This document shows, piece after piece, positions 1 to 12,583 of a DNA stretch of 64,000 nt. The notes under the pieces are model-generated. The model was not told the DNA's origin and did not search any database. It saw nothing but the letters and a program-made list of their open reading frames with translations. Source of the DNA: Sesamum alatum (lineage: Eukaryota > Streptophyta > Magnoliopsida > Lamiales > Pedaliaceae). The position numbers and the translations under genes are program-made. The DNA is taken from positions 5,084,001 to 5,148,000 of the forward strand of contig JACGWO010000010.1 of the NCBI GenBank assembly GCA_034509735.1, written 5' to 3'. Each line of letters starts with the position of its first letter. Positions within the stretch are counted from its first letter, which is position 1.

Positions 1-110
1 CAATCACATAACAAGTGTATCACACTTACTGTATAATTGATTTGGTTCGGCCGAATCTGATCCGCTCAAGAACTTTCCCCCTCTCCCAGACGACTTCTCC
101 GGAAGAAGTG
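1..110. repeat. Fragment of a short MITE family (CAATCACA type)
   Basis: The window opens inside a repeat carrying CAATCACATAACAAGTGTAT followed by an inverted-type partner and a GGTTCGGCCGAATCTG segment. The same word set recurs at 22067-22227, where the element is complete, and more weakly near 35735-35860. The left end lies outside the window. Family assignment is by shared words only. Confidence 0.45.
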
Positions 111-234
111 GAATATTATGCAGTAATGTATCATCATAAGCTAAAGAAAGGCGAAAACAAATGAAAATACACAACATGTTTAATTACAAGTTGAATCATA
201 TATCTTCAAACTCCAACGTCGATGAGTCCTCGTT

Positions 235-3200
235 TCAGCCATAAAGTCTTAGTCTGGTGGTAATGGGCTGCCGGCACAAGGGGCATGACGATATGGACAC
301 ACCACAATCCTTGCATGTCTGAAATCCCAGAAAACATCAGTGTAAAAGCACGGTTTCATAACCTCTTTGACAACCAGGCAGTTTATAAGTAAACTAACTC
401 GTTTCTCAAGTATGGATCGTTGTTGTTCCTCAAACTAGTATGACTAGGTTATAGATGCTTACCAGATGACCGCACCCAAAAGCCATGTCCTTTGGATTTG
501 TCAAGCAGATCGGGCACGCCTTGATACAGAAACAGAGAAGTTTAGAGCAAAATGGAAATTCTTAGCAACAACAGGGGCCGGGGGAAGGTCAACTTACTTG
601 CATCGGCTGATGGTCCTGATTCAGCTGGTTCCAAGCTTGCTAAATGTGCGACTGACTTCTTAGCGTTATCATGCTCAATTACTTCACAGAGAGGAGGAAG
701 AGGTTGTCTCGTACGACCTGAATGATATTTTCTTCATAAAAGAAAAACACAAAGTAAAAGTTCTCACCCATGTTTTGATTCATTATGAGAGCAGATACAG
801 AGTGCAGAGGGGACGAGGGACTGAAATCTAGCTCGGACAAGATTCGCTTGAAACCAAACTGATAACATGGCAAGTGAACTCTACGTGCTATGTGATTGCG
901 TGTAGTATAAGAAGAGTGATCATGGCAATGCATGCAGTAACACTTGTCATTTGGTTAGTCCGGTCAGACAACCTGGTTGGATAAGAATTTTCCATGAAAA
1001 TCTGCGCCCCCAAAAGCACCAGAGATAAGCTATCTCATGTACTAAATGAATTGCTCGACTCTGGATGTGCATTCGTGTTAACTTTCTTTAAGAAGGAGTT
1101 GTGGGGTTACAAGAAACCGACTTTTCAGGGAGCAACGACACCTTATTTTGGTACAAGTTTATGAAAATACAGAACTATTAAAGTATCTGGACTTACTCTT
1201 TATATTGCAGGGTCAATGTTGCTCTGTACTGAAGTGGAATTTCCATAAGAGCAGCAAGGGCAAATGCTGATTCCTTTTTAGCTATATCCGTGGTCTCGGA
1301 CATAATTTTACTGAAGTTGACGAACTGCGGAAACCATCTTGCCGGGAATATTAGATGGTAAAGAAAGATCTATTTCAAAACTCACACTTCTAAGAGGGCA
1401 AAATCCACAATCATTTCCCAAGTTATTACACTGTACCTGGGAAATTATCAAATGCTCGCTGAGGAATGTTATCATCAAATTCTTTCATCGCATCCCATGG
1501 TCCGTCCCCCACACCAACTAGAATGATCGAGAGAGGATATTCACTGTATATTTACGTGCACAGGTTAAATGAGCGAATGAGCAAGCCATGATAAGCTAAT
1601 TACCCATAATCTGATAAAAATAATCCTGTTTTACCTTGCAGCAACTATAGAATTGATAGTTGCTTGTTCTTGAGATTAACCTTCCAGGTAACGTGTCGGA
1701 CTTCTAGTGACCTAAATTAGACATTAATGATGGAGTTGTACAACTTTCATTTATGTTGTTTTAGGGTGAGAAGCCAAGTGCATAACTGCTGATGAAATCG
1801 AAATATGACCTGTCCATCTGCGATGATAACAAGGACATGATACTGAAAGTTGCTCTCTTTTCCACTATATAACAGCCGCAATCCAATGTACCGGTGCAAA
1901 TGAGGTTGGGCCTATATGTCAGAAGCCAAGATTGATGAACTTCAATCGTCTATACAGGTTTACATTTTGAATACAATTCTAATACAATGAAATGCAGTTC
2001 CCGCAAGTCAATGATGCATGGTAAACAATTATCTTTCACTATGGACCATTGAGGCCTGCATGAAATCAAATTTTTATTTTAACTGAGAGACGATTATACT
2101 TCTGTCAGTGGTTAGCAACTTAAGACAACCTCTTTCTTCGATGTTGTTTTTTGAAGGGTAGAAAAACTCTTTCCTGTGACCTGGTAAAGACCTTTTTCTT
2201 CCCTTCTGTCTTCTTTTGGAGTTTCAGTTCTTAACACCTTCATACTGATCTCAATTATTTGCAGGTTTGAATTAGCATGGCCATTACCGCCTAACTTAAA
2301 GTTCTTCATTTAAATAGCTTGAGTTTATATTTTCTGGCTTATTATTGACAGCCAGGAAAAGATATTTTAACGTACAATAAATACTTTCAATCTTCAGCAA
2401 CCAGTTCTGTATGTTGCTCTTGATAGAAAGTTTTCTTGGTCCACGTCGACAATGCATGTGAGACATATCAAAAGGAAGAAACTTTTCACATAGAAAGATT
2501 AAAAAGACTAGACATCATGATATGGTTATTCTGACCCGGAAATGTCAAAGAAAACATTATACTCATTTGGTTTGAGAGAAGTCGGAAGTTAGTAACCATT
2601 CAATGTCAAAACACACAACTGTTGTGCACCAAGGTGTACAGTTATATTAAGCAAATAAATCAATGTCATTACTACACGCGACAAACTTTTTGGCGTTGTA
2701 AGAGCCATGACACGAAACCCATGTTTTAAGAAGTTTGGATCTTTCAGAGAAGTAACTAAATAATATTAACATCGCATCAATTTTCTCATTATGACATAAC
2801 TGATCTTCCAAAGAGAATGCAACACTTCAGACTAAAATGAATGATTACCGATAAATTCAGATGTGGAAGAATTTCCTTATATCCGTGCAAGAACTTCCTC
2901 GAATCCATTACAAGGTCGATGAATCAGGATAAAAGCTGAATACATAGTGATCATAGTGGTTGTTGCTGCAAAGAGAATACAATGTCATCTGAATCATATC
3001 TAGGAAATTGAAACAAAACAAAAGATTAAAAAAGAAATGGAAAAAGTATAAAAGAAAACTGACCATCGCCAATCCAAAACCAAGGTAATCAATTGTCCTC
3101 GCAAAGGGAGATAGAGTTCGCGCCAATTATAGAAATGCTTGCTCGTATGGGTTAGGTGAGTACCAATTGCATGGAGGCTTCTCTGTTGAAGAATACTTCC

Positions 3201-4954
3201 TATAACCATAATTAAGTCAGATGTCATTCTCCACTGATCAAACACCCAGGTAATAAGCAATGAGTTTAATCTAAATGAACGCACGCTGTCCACTCATTAC
3301 TCTTGGTAAAATCAATTCCAAGATCAAATTTGATGATTCCAAGGCCAGCTTCTCTTAGTGCGTTGATAACCTTGAAAACATAATTACATCTTGTTATAGT
3401 CTATTGAACAAACTCTGAAATTCATCATGCTCGTTGAACCAGCAAAAAGTAGAAAAAACTCATGACAAACACCGATTTGTTTGCAAAAAACAGTCATGAT
3501 TAGTATTAACATGTCCACAATCTTTAATGACTCCATCGGAACAGATTTCTCAGGAAGATTAGTTTGGGCAATCTTCAAGAGTAAATCTTTAGACACGGAT
3601 TCTGTTTGCTTATAGATGATGATCGTTCATGGTTCTGTGAAACGGAAATGGATACCTACATCCAAAGAGTTTGAAGTTATCAAGCTATGTATCTTGAGTG
3701 CTGTTCTTCCTTTTGGTTAGTGTTTACTGAAGTTCCTGCTCTGTGGTGGGGGGTGATGCTGGATGATTATGTGTGTCGACCCTTCTAGCATGCTCTGGAG
3801 ATTGAGGTCGTAGCTGGTATCGACAGGGTATCCCGCATATGGAGCTGGTTGACGTGAAAAATTTTCAATAGTCTTCATCATGTGCATGATCCCACTGTTT
3901 CCGCATTAATGTGGGAGGCACTACGTTGGACTACTTTTTCAACGACAAAAACTCTGCATCTCTAAACAATATCAAGAAGCAGAAATCAGCTAAGTATACT
4001 CTTGAAAGCCTAACGTATCAACGGAAAATAACAAAAATAACGCAGCGCTGGGCCTCAAATGCATGTCTGTGAAGAATCTTAGTAGCAGCAATATTGTCTC
4101 TAATGCTAGAAGACGACAAAGAACACATAATTGGCCCTGAGGCGAGATTTTTTAGAGAACCTCTTAATAACAGAGAGTAAACTGCATTGCTGCATTTTGG
4201 GGTGTTTGAATAGCTCAACAGAAAAACGACCATTCTAACATTAAGAAGTGCAACACACATCAAAGGACGATCGCATTCCAAAGTACGCTTCTAACGATAC
4301 GTCTCCACTTCCCCATCAATTTCTTCATTTCTAAGGCACACCGAAATCATGGTCCACATCTAAGAATCATAGTAATCCATTCTTCAATTTCTATGCCGGT
4401 CAACAATGTTAAAAGATGCTAACTTTCTTATCTATATGTTTTTGGCAGCCGACTAAAGAGAGAATACATATCCAATCTGATCTCACTTTTCATCACTTTG
4501 CTTTATCTCTTTTTCCTTCAACCAGACAGCAGAACTCTATAGATCAAGGAATTACGCATTCTTGATTCGCTACGAAGCACATGAACAGACAATAACTTAA
4601 TTCAATTTACTTCATATCCCACATAAATTCCTTTCTCCAATTAGTAAACAAAGAAAGAAACTCACTCTTTTCCCACAAAAAACTAAGCTAGAATCCAAGA
4701 ACCCTTCCATTTTCTAACAAACACTTGCCACAAATGATCAGTTAATTCTGTGCCCAATTCAATATCAATTTCCGGGCCATATCAAGAATCCATTATCCAT
4801 CACCGAGAAAAACTAAGTCTAAACAGGAAAACAATGCCACACACAAAACTGCAGAACTCAGAACTCCTAAATCCCTTTAAAATTCAAAGAATTACAATTA
4901 AATCAAAACAAATACATTCTGAACATATTCATTAAACACACAAGAATTAGCACC

Positions 4955-4994
<40 letters not shown>

Positions 4995-5095
4995 CAACCT
5001 TACCTTCTGCTTGTTAGGTATGAGCAAAAGGGAAGATATGGGCTATGGCGTGCTGGCAGAAAGTTAACACCAAAAGCAGTAATAGCCTTTTCTAG
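235..5095 (-). pseudogene. RGLG: Decayed RGLG-type RING/VWA (copine-domain) E3 ubiquitin ligase
   Basis: Known RGLG proteins are plasma-membrane E3 ubiquitin ligases with an N-terminal copine/VWA domain and a C-terminal C3HC4 RING. On the minus strand the exons appear in order: a probable 5' UTR exon ending at 5005 (donor AAG|GTAAGG); an N-terminal Pro/Tyr/Ser-rich stretch (about 3860-3720); a VWA start with LGIDFTKSNEWT (about 3373-3290); a segment around 3190-3055 with SLHAIG, NPYEQA and DNLIPCFGFGD-like remnants in mixed frames; VFSFYPD/NGFEEVLAR (about 2965-2880); GPTSFAPV and QYHVLVIIADGQV (about 1918-1808); [16 protein letters not shown] (1543-1437); FVNFSKIMSE (1324-1197); a CPICLTNPKDMAFGCGH RING half (519-463); and the final exon with CPLCRQPITTRLRLYG then TGA (318-235). 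Several segments need frame changes or contain stops, and an extra C next to the donor at 1437 breaks the join to the next exon. Introns are retained, so this is a decayed genomic copy and not a retrocopy. No intact coding path is visible. Confidence 0.8.
4959..4993. repeat. (GA)n microsatellite
   Basis: About 16 GA dinucleotides. On the minus strand this is a CT tract just inside the putative 5' UTR intron of the RGLG pseudogene, a common position for CT-rich tracts in plant genes. Confidence 0.9.
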
Positions 5096-5099
5096 GCTC

Positions 5100-6985
5100 T
5101 TTGTTTTTCCTTTTTCTTGGGTCATAAGATGTTGTGTAATAAATGTCAAAGATCAAAAAAAGACAGTGGCTTGACAATTTTGTAGTCTGGTATAGGCTGC
5201 TGATGCACATCATCACATGCTCCACTTTCTGTCAGACTATCCTTTTTCTAAGATTCAGCTGTTATAAAATGCGTGCACTTCTTCCCCTCCATTTTCTCCA
5301 CCTCTTTCTTTTTGTTTAATAATAATAATTGATGATTGACGATGGATTATCATATCATTCACATGCATTTGTTTAGTTTTTCTTTCTTGGAGATTGACTA
5401 GGTCACGTTTATTTTGAGGGATGGAATTAAGTTATGATATATTAATGATTGATAAAATATATGATGAAAATGAAATTGTTTCGTTAATATTTTTATTTAA
5501 ATTATCTATTTATCATAATTAATCATCTATTTATCTAAATATGAGTAAATAAGAGATTGAGTTTGATATCCAATCCAACCCTCATAAAAGTCCACAGCCA
5601 ACCCTCTTTTTATCCCTTTGTTTGTGTTTTTAGTTTTAGTTTTAATTTTTTAAAACAATTTATATATGTATTTTTATTGAAAATATATTGATTTAATATT
5701 ATAATTTTAATATAAAATATATTTTTATTATAAAAATTAATTCAAATATATTTGTATTTCACACCAAAATCTGTAATTTTAAAAGTACATGTTTTTCACT
5801 TAAAACTGAGAAATGAAAAACAGCTTGCAAATGTTTTATTGCAGATGCATATTTCTTTGTCAAATGATTTATTTCATTGATTTTGGCCTGTTGTAGTAGA
5901 CATTCGTTTTTATTGCAAGTGTTGTATAGTTTGCAGGATTTAGAATAAGTTATTTTACATTTTGTGTAGTATTTGTTGGGATGCTTAAATAAATTAGCAA
6001 GTCTCTAGTATTTTTGTTTCTGATAAATATCGTGGTGATGTTTTAAGAATTATGGTAAATTGTATCGAGATTTTTTGAAATTATGTTTAATTAGACAAAT
6101 GACTTATATATGTCTTTCACAAAATGGGTTAACTACGTTTTACCCTTTTAACCTGGGTGGTAACAGGACGGGTTTGGGTGGACCTGGAATCCATCCCGCT
6201 AACATCGGGAAGGATTGGGGACCCACCTGTCCTGGTTATTTTTAAGCCCTCGCCCTTCTGTACGGGGCGGTGTTGCCCCCAAATCTGGCGACGTCGCCGT
6301 CGCCCTTCTGTGGATGGCCGCCACCCCCCAGTTTTTTTTTGTTTTTTTTAATTAACTTAAATGTATATAAGAATAATTTTAATAATTAATATATTTAATA
6401 TATATTTAAGTTAATTAAGAATAGTTTTAAATAATGATAATATCTAACAGATATTTAATTAATCATTTTTTAACAATATATATTAGATATATTTAATAAT
6501 AGTATTTAAATTAAATAATAATTTAAATTAATTTAGAATTATAATTGCTTAACATCTATATTCATGTAGATATCTAAATTTGAAAATTAAAATTTAGTAC
6601 ATTAATAATTGTAATGTAAGTTTTTTAATTTTTTTTTTGGTACTTTGATATTTAATATAAATATAATTAAGAATAAAATTATTTATATTTTAAAAAATAT
6701 GAAAATGCAAAAAAAGTCCTTCAAAAAAAGTCAATTTAGACCGTTGTAATTTTCAATGCAATATAGAGGCAGTTTAGTCAATTTGAAACAAAAAAAATGT
6801 CAAAACACACAAAAAATCAAGCCCAAATGCACTTCCGGCGCGTGCACCTCACCTTCAGTTATTTTCTAATAGAATGGGGGTTTTGTGTTGAGTTTACTAA
6901 AACAAGAGGGTTTTTAGCCTATTTTCAAAACACAGAGGGCTTTTTAGCTATTTCGTGAAAACACACAGGGATAAATTAGAGTTTA
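5100..6985. other. AT-rich intergenic DNA with repeat fragments
   Basis: No gene seen. About 6050-6140 resembles the GGTAAATTGTA/TTTAATTAGACAAA MITE family found again at 10708, 11204, 24860 and 25505. A GC-rich patch of about 190 bp (6150-6340) interrupts AT-rich sequence. About 6700-6975 has two degenerate phrases (GAGGGTTTTTAGCC and GAGGGCTTTTTAGC) resembling the internal subrepeats of MULE-type ends. Confidence 0.5.
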
Positions 6986-7164
6986 GCCTTATTTTTTAGA
7001 CATATTTACTATTCATTGACAAAACAATACCTCTCCAAAAAAATTCTCTCTCTACAAAAGTAAAACTTGAAAAGTGTTAGCGTATCAAGGGTAATTTTCT
7101 CGTTGTTCCCTCCTCATTACTACTACATCATTAGCGTCGTCTGTGAGAATATATTACTTCGGCA

Positions 7165-8620
7165 ATGAGAATGCAAGCTAGATCCGGAGCTTGCAAAGTT
7201 CAAGTGGTCGGCGGAACCCACGAAGCACATGAGAATGGAGCGGAACAACCCCTACTACCCAATGAACAACCTCCACCACCCCATGAACAAGCCCTATGTG
7301 TGGCAGCCTATGAACAAGCGGCAAACCCCACTCCCACCCCAAGGAGAACCAACCCTCCCTAGCGTGCCTCCTCCTCAAGAAGTAATGATACAACTGAGGC
7401 AAGAAGCTCTACTAGCTCTAACCAAAGACGTGTTTGCTCAAGCTTCCGCACAAGCTGTAGCCTAATTTGCAAGGAACCACCCCGTGAACTCGTCCCCTCC
7501 TTCTCCTTGCCGAAGTCGGGAATCTTCCTTGACTCCCGATGAGGGTGAGTAGAGGCGAGACTAGATGAATAGCAGAATCTCTCGATTGAAGCCGCTCATA
7601 ACCAAGAACAAATTCCCTCTCAATCACGGCATGACGGCAACCCTCCGCACCCCTTCCCCTAATGGGAGAGAGGATGGTTACATGCCCTTAGCCGTAATTC
7701 CGCCAAAACACAACCCCTTCTCCCCCGCCATCTTTGCCCAAACACTTCCGACGGGCATAAAAGTATCAAACCTATAAGAATAGGATGGAATAGGAGATCC
7801 ACAAGAACACTTGGATAAGTTTTTATGTGAAGATCGATTGGTATGACTTGAGTGACGCCGCCTACTGCAAAGTTTTTCGTACTACAGCCCGCCAGGACTA
7901 TCTCCAACCTCAAGCAGTTGACCTAATGTTTTTTGTATCATTTCTCCATGAATAGGAAGTACATAAAAACCGCCGCTATCTCTTTACCACAGGGCAGAAG
8001 GAATGTGAGCCATTGAGGGATTAAGTCAAGAGATTTGTGCAAGTAGTACACAAGGTGCTGCATGTCAACCACGAATTATTAGTCAACATTATCCAACAAA
8101 GCTGTCATGGAAGATTTAAAGAATCTATAGTGGGAAAGCCCCTTACCACCTTGGAGGAATTGTTCATCCGAGCACAAAATTATATCAAAATTGAAGAGTT
8201 CAAGGCGACGAACCCTGCCTTTAGTGCAGAGATGAAGGGCAGAGAGGAAGAGAAGGAACCGAAGAAGAAGGAGGAACACCGACACTTACCTCCTACCTAC
8301 TATGTGCATTACACCCTCCTGAACTCCACATGAGGTGAAATATTCATAGTGGCAGAGCAACAAGGATTGACTAACCAATGGCCAAGAAAAATGAAGGACA
8401 ATCCCAAGAGGCTAAAGTCCGACAAATATTGTTGCTTCCACCGTGACATGGGGCATACAACTGAGGAATATCATCACCTCTAAAATGAGATAGAAAAATT
8501 GATCTAGCAGGAACATTTGAAGGAGTATGTCAACCAACATCCCCGCGAATGCCAATATGGCCAAGGGTCGAGCGCACTACCTCGAGAGCTAACATCAACT
8601 TAGGCTCCTCATGATGGTAA
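7165..8620 (+). pseudogene. gag remnant of the older Tat element
   Basis: Short frames carry matches to the gag of the younger element in this window: GRFKESIVGKPLTTLEELF at about 8110-8165, compared with GRFKESIAGKPPSTQEELL there, and a KSD.YC.FHRDMGHTTEEY zinc-knuckle-like stretch at about 8415-8470. Many stops and frame changes separate the pieces. It would have been the capsid/nucleocapsid polyprotein; no functional product is expected. Confidence 0.65.
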
Positions 8621-9279
8621 TCTTCCTACAACAGGAGTCATCTTGTGACACTCAGGGGGACATGCGAGAAGAGACTCCCTGCAATGAAGTAGTAACCCTA
8701 AGTTTGCATACCAGGAAAAATATCTTGGGAGCTCAAGTAGGAGCTCAGCATATCCTTCTTCCCTAAGACGTTATAATGCAAACTCTAAGTAACAAAGTTA
8801 GTTTTACCCGGGCTTACAGAAGAAGATTTCAGTCAGAATGTTGTAGTATCAATGAACGAAATCAAATTGGACATAGAGATTCCTGAAGTTTCAATAGGAC
8901 CCTAGAGGCATTATTGCCCAAGATGCAAAAGTCGTTGTTGCCTCGGGAACCCATAGACAAAACTTTATTGAGATCCCTGTCAAGAATGTTGCCTTGGAAA
9001 CTTCCATCCCCTTGGTAGAGGACCAACTCCAGAATATGAGCAAAAATATCCCTCGAGGCAACATCCCCATAGACGAAATTTCATTAAGAACTTTGTCAAG
9101 AATGTTGCCCTGGAAACTTTGCATCCCCTTGAAGTTGGTAAAAGACCAACTCCATGACATGAGCAAAATATCCCTAGAGGCAACATCAGTTAGAGATGAG
9201 TCGATAGACACAATCTAACTACTAAACAAGTGTTACAACTATGCTCACAAATACTAAATAATGCAAATTACACGTCGAA

Positions 9280-9720
9280 TCAGACTAAATAAGTAGGAAA
9301 AAAAGTATTCAAAGTATCAAACCATTCCGAATACATGTGAAAACCGACTATATAAAGTCGGAAAAAACCTAGTCCCGATACGAAGAAAAATATAAATAAA
9401 AAATAAAAGAAAAAAAGAAAAAAAGAAAGAACTATGCTCCTCCACCTTTCCCAAGGTCTTGGGGGCTCCATCGTCGCAAGTAGGGGCTGCTTCCTCTTCC
9501 TCATCCACTTTAGGGTCGAGAACATGTGAATCCCGATTACACCCCAAGTAGGGATAGAAAAAAAATACCTCTCGTCGTTGATAGAGGAAGACAACTCGGC
9601 CACTCGGCGCACATCCCAAAATTCATGAAAACCCTTTAGTGTGACCCGGAGCCCCTTCTCATGAAGATGCTGTCGAAACCCCTCGAGACACTTGAAACAG
9701 TTCTGTATAAACTGACTCAT
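9280..9720 (-). pseudogene. Antisense coding remnant of the older Tat element
   Basis: A 146-codon frame on the strand opposite to gag begins near 9720 and continues through KCLEGFRQHLHEKGLRV before turning into low-complexity Phe-rich sequence. It lies between the missing pol region and the 3' LTR, the same place and orientation as the spliced antisense gene in the younger Tat copy. Function unknown; only its position and orientation support the call. Confidence 0.4.
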
Positions 9721-9769
9721 ACAAAATCCATAACTCTGAATATTCTATACTAGTAGGGGGTGAAAAGAT

Positions 9770-9900
9770 GCAAAAATTCCCTTGGTGGTGGAGTGGTTGA
9801 GGACTTCTACTTTCACCTTTTTAATCTAGGTTAGAAACCCCGTGGCACAATGTTGTGTGCCTTCTCCAGCACGCTTCACAGGAATCTATACTAGTAGGGG
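9770..9900 (+). mobile_element. Possible tRNA-derived SINE fragment
   Basis: TGGTGGAGTGGTTGAGG resembles an A-box and AGGTTAGAAACCCC a B-box, about 35 bp apart, as in tRNA-type polymerase III promoters. The words TCTATACTAGTAGGGG and GGTGAAAAG occur on both sides (about 9742 and 9886), so a small duplication is present. It is not a functional tRNA gene. Confidence 0.35.
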
Positions 9901-10366
9901 TGAAAAGAAAGTAAAAACCATTTGGTGGTGGCGTTGTGCGCCTCCCCCAACGCCCTCTTCGTGCACCGCCACCAGCCGTCTGGTCGGACCCATACTAGGC
10001 AGCCCACCACCACTGTGTGCGCCCTTACCTCGTATCAACAAACTTGGGCCTTATGCAGATCTGTGATGTAAAATTCTTCAACATGGGTTTAGGTCACAAA
10101 AATTTGGGCCGATTAATTTGTTCAATATTGACCAAAATAGCTTTGCAGCCTATGATGCTTCACTCAAAGCCCTAAATGCGTCCTAGTTCTTCTTACTCTC
10201 GGACGATCATCCCAATCCTAGTAAATTCAAGAGGTGGGGCTATATGATGGATACAACAATATTACTGAATTATTTATAAGGGTATAAAAATAATTTTTTT
10301 CACATAATACACCATAATAGATACACCTTACTACACCCTAAATCTCCATCACTACTATAAATAGCC

Positions 10367-10370
<4 letters not shown>

Positions 10371-10399
<29 letters not shown>

Positions 10400-10400
10400 T
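10371..10400. repeat. (CA)n(TA)n compound microsatellite
   Basis: A run of CA dinucleotides passes directly into TA dinucleotides inside the 3' LTR of the old Tat element. Confidence 0.85.
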
Positions 10401-10707
10401 ATGTTTTAGACACATTCATTATTCATTTACAAGACAACACTTTACCATTTTACCCCCAAAAAATTCCTCTCTACAAAAATAAGACTTGAGAAGTGTTAGC
10501 GTGTCGATGGTAATTTTCCCATTAAATTTCTTGCTCAAATTACTATTACATCAAGATACTTGACCCATGTTATGTAAACATGTTAATACTCTACAATTTG
10601 CTAGGGTTCTTGAATTAGTTCAATAGTTGTACTTATGTTTGATTCAGTAAATTAATACAGAAAAAAGAACATAAATATAATTACAATATCAATTATTTCA
10701 AATTTAG

Positions 10708-10912
10708 ATTAAATTATATTGATATTCTTTGAAGTTATGTTTAATTATACAAACACTCCATATTTTTTTGTAAAATTACAAGTATATTTCTTGAGTGGGT
10801 GTTGATGAAATTACAATCATAACTTTAGGGAATACACTTGTCATTTTGCAAAGGGTAAAAGGCATTTGCATAATTAGATGTAACCTCACGGGCGCCAGGT
10901 GTAATTTATGTT
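10708..10912. repeat. MITE copy, TTAAATTATATTGATAT family
   Basis: It starts with a TTAAATTATATTGATATTC-type end and closes with an inverted partner (GGTGTAATTTATG). Internal phrases on cytosol-neutral repeat words, TTTAATTATACAAACACTCC and CATTTGCATAATTAGATGT, recur at 11204, 24860 and 25505. Non-coding; probably a MULE-like MITE, but the target duplication is unclear. Confidence 0.5.
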
Positions 10913-11203
10913 TGATTTTACTATCATTTAATTGTTAGGCGTGGTGTCAAATTCATAGTCTATGAATTTCTTACATGGCATTTTTATACTTGATGGAGGT
11001 GTTATTATTTGAAAATTTTTAGAGATAAAATTACATTTTGATACTTTTATTTATTAAAATAATTTTCTATAAAATCTACCTATTTTATCCTAGTACTAGG
11101 TATTGAAATTGTCAAAGTTTGGCAAGAATTCAGGTCCACATCAATTATCATCAAATTAATATCCAACTCCAAACGACCTAAAGGGCAATAGCATTACGTA
11201 AAG

Positions 11204-11455
11204 GGTAAATTACATCCATATATTTTTAATTTTATGTTTATTTATACAAACATCCTTGCTCTCTGCAAATTACAAGTATATTTTTTTGATATACTTATAA
11301 TTACAAGTGTAGGGCAAATTTATGAGATACAACTCCTAAGGTAAATCACAGCGACACTCCCTTAAGGGGATATACTTGTATTTTTAAAAAATATGAAATA
11401 TTTGTGTAATTAGACAAAATTTTAGAGAATGTGAATGTAATTTACTTTTAAATAT
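11204..11455. repeat. MITE copy, GGGTAAATTACATC family
   Basis: Left end GGGTAAATTACATCCATA and right end GAATGTAATTTAC are inverted partners. The interior has ACAAACATCC and TGTGTAATTAGACAAAA as in sister copies. Non-coding. Confidence 0.55.
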
Positions 11456-12583
11456 ATATATAGAAAATATAAAAAGAGATTTATGTCTGAAACTAATAAT
11501 TTATACTTTATAAATGGAATATAAAACCAACATTAAACGAAGGAAACTCAAGAAAGTTAGAGTAAATTTGAAGGAAAGTAACATATTTTAGAATTGTTAT
11601 AATGGAAAATGCTATAAACATGGCATAATACTTTACAACAAAATAAGTGTAAAAGCTATTTTAATTATATGAAAATTAGAAAAATTAATTAGGCTTGATC
11701 ATGAACACAATTTTTTATCTATGTCAAATTCTATTTAAAGTTTATTACTTTATTATATTTGAATTCCAATCTCTAAAAGATCGAAAAAATTACATCTATT
11801 TTAATTTTGAAGTAGCCTAGAATAATTTTTAAATGGATGAATAAACATTTCTTTTAAATCCAATTTGAACCAGCCATATAAGTGTAAACAAATCAAATCG
11901 AGCCTAACACATTATCATCTAAACTTATTTAAATCAAGATGAATAAAAAATTATTTAATTTCAGAAACAAATCAAGATTGACTTTTATACACTGATATTT
12001 TTTTCCCTATTATATATATTATAGATGAATAAAAAATTATATAACACGCAATAGTCACACCCCAAATGTTCAAATTACGTTTTAATCTCTTATTACAAAA
12101 ATTTTTACTTTACATTATAAGTGATTTAATTTTATTCTCATTTGTCATTTAGACTATTTTATTTTTCAAAATATTTGTTTTACATGACAATTCATTTAGT
12201 TAATTTTCACTTGTCTTTAGCCGATTTTAACATGACAAGTAATCTAGCTCATTATCATTTATACATATGCTTAAAACTATGCTAGCAAATTTCTAAATGC
12301 ATTAAATATTTTCAGTTTTTATGATTTCTTTTTAGTCATTTTATATTATACCATAAGGGTATTTTTTTCATCTAATAAGTAAAGTATATTATGAAAATAA
12401 TATAAATAATAATAAATAAGTATAATATGAAGGTATTAATAGGAGTAAATATGATGTGAAAAGTAATTAATAATTGTAGATAAATGCAATGTGAAAGCAC
12501 TAATTAATATTATGAATATAATAAAAAAAAATTAATAAATAAGTATAATGTGAAAGTAATTAATAGAATTAAATATGAATAAT
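11456..12583. other. AT-rich intergenic DNA
   Basis: I see no gene or complete transposon. From about 12360 to 12580 a loose tandem of 30-60 bp phrases containing TGTGAAAGTAATTAATA and AATAAGTATAATG repeats several times; it resumes after the CACTA insertion at 13027, so the MITE landed inside it. Confidence 0.5.

Larger units (their letters stand above)
6991..10553 (+). mobile_element. Old, deleted Ty3/gypsy Tat-lineage retroelement
   Basis: A partial 5' LTR (6991-7140) and a fuller 3' LTR (10245-10553) share their right halves, including a GTGTTAGCGT word, and both end in ...ACATCA. A Tat-like post-LTR word (GCGTCGTCTGTGAG) follows the 5' LTR, and a purine tract (AAGAGGTGGGGCTATA) precedes the 3' LTR start at TGATGG. 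Between them lie gag-like remnants and one antisense-oriented coding remnant. I see no recognisable reverse transcriptase or integrase, so pol appears deleted. The left half of the 5' LTR is missing and no target duplication is visible. It is related to the younger element at 50753-60297. Confidence 0.75.
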
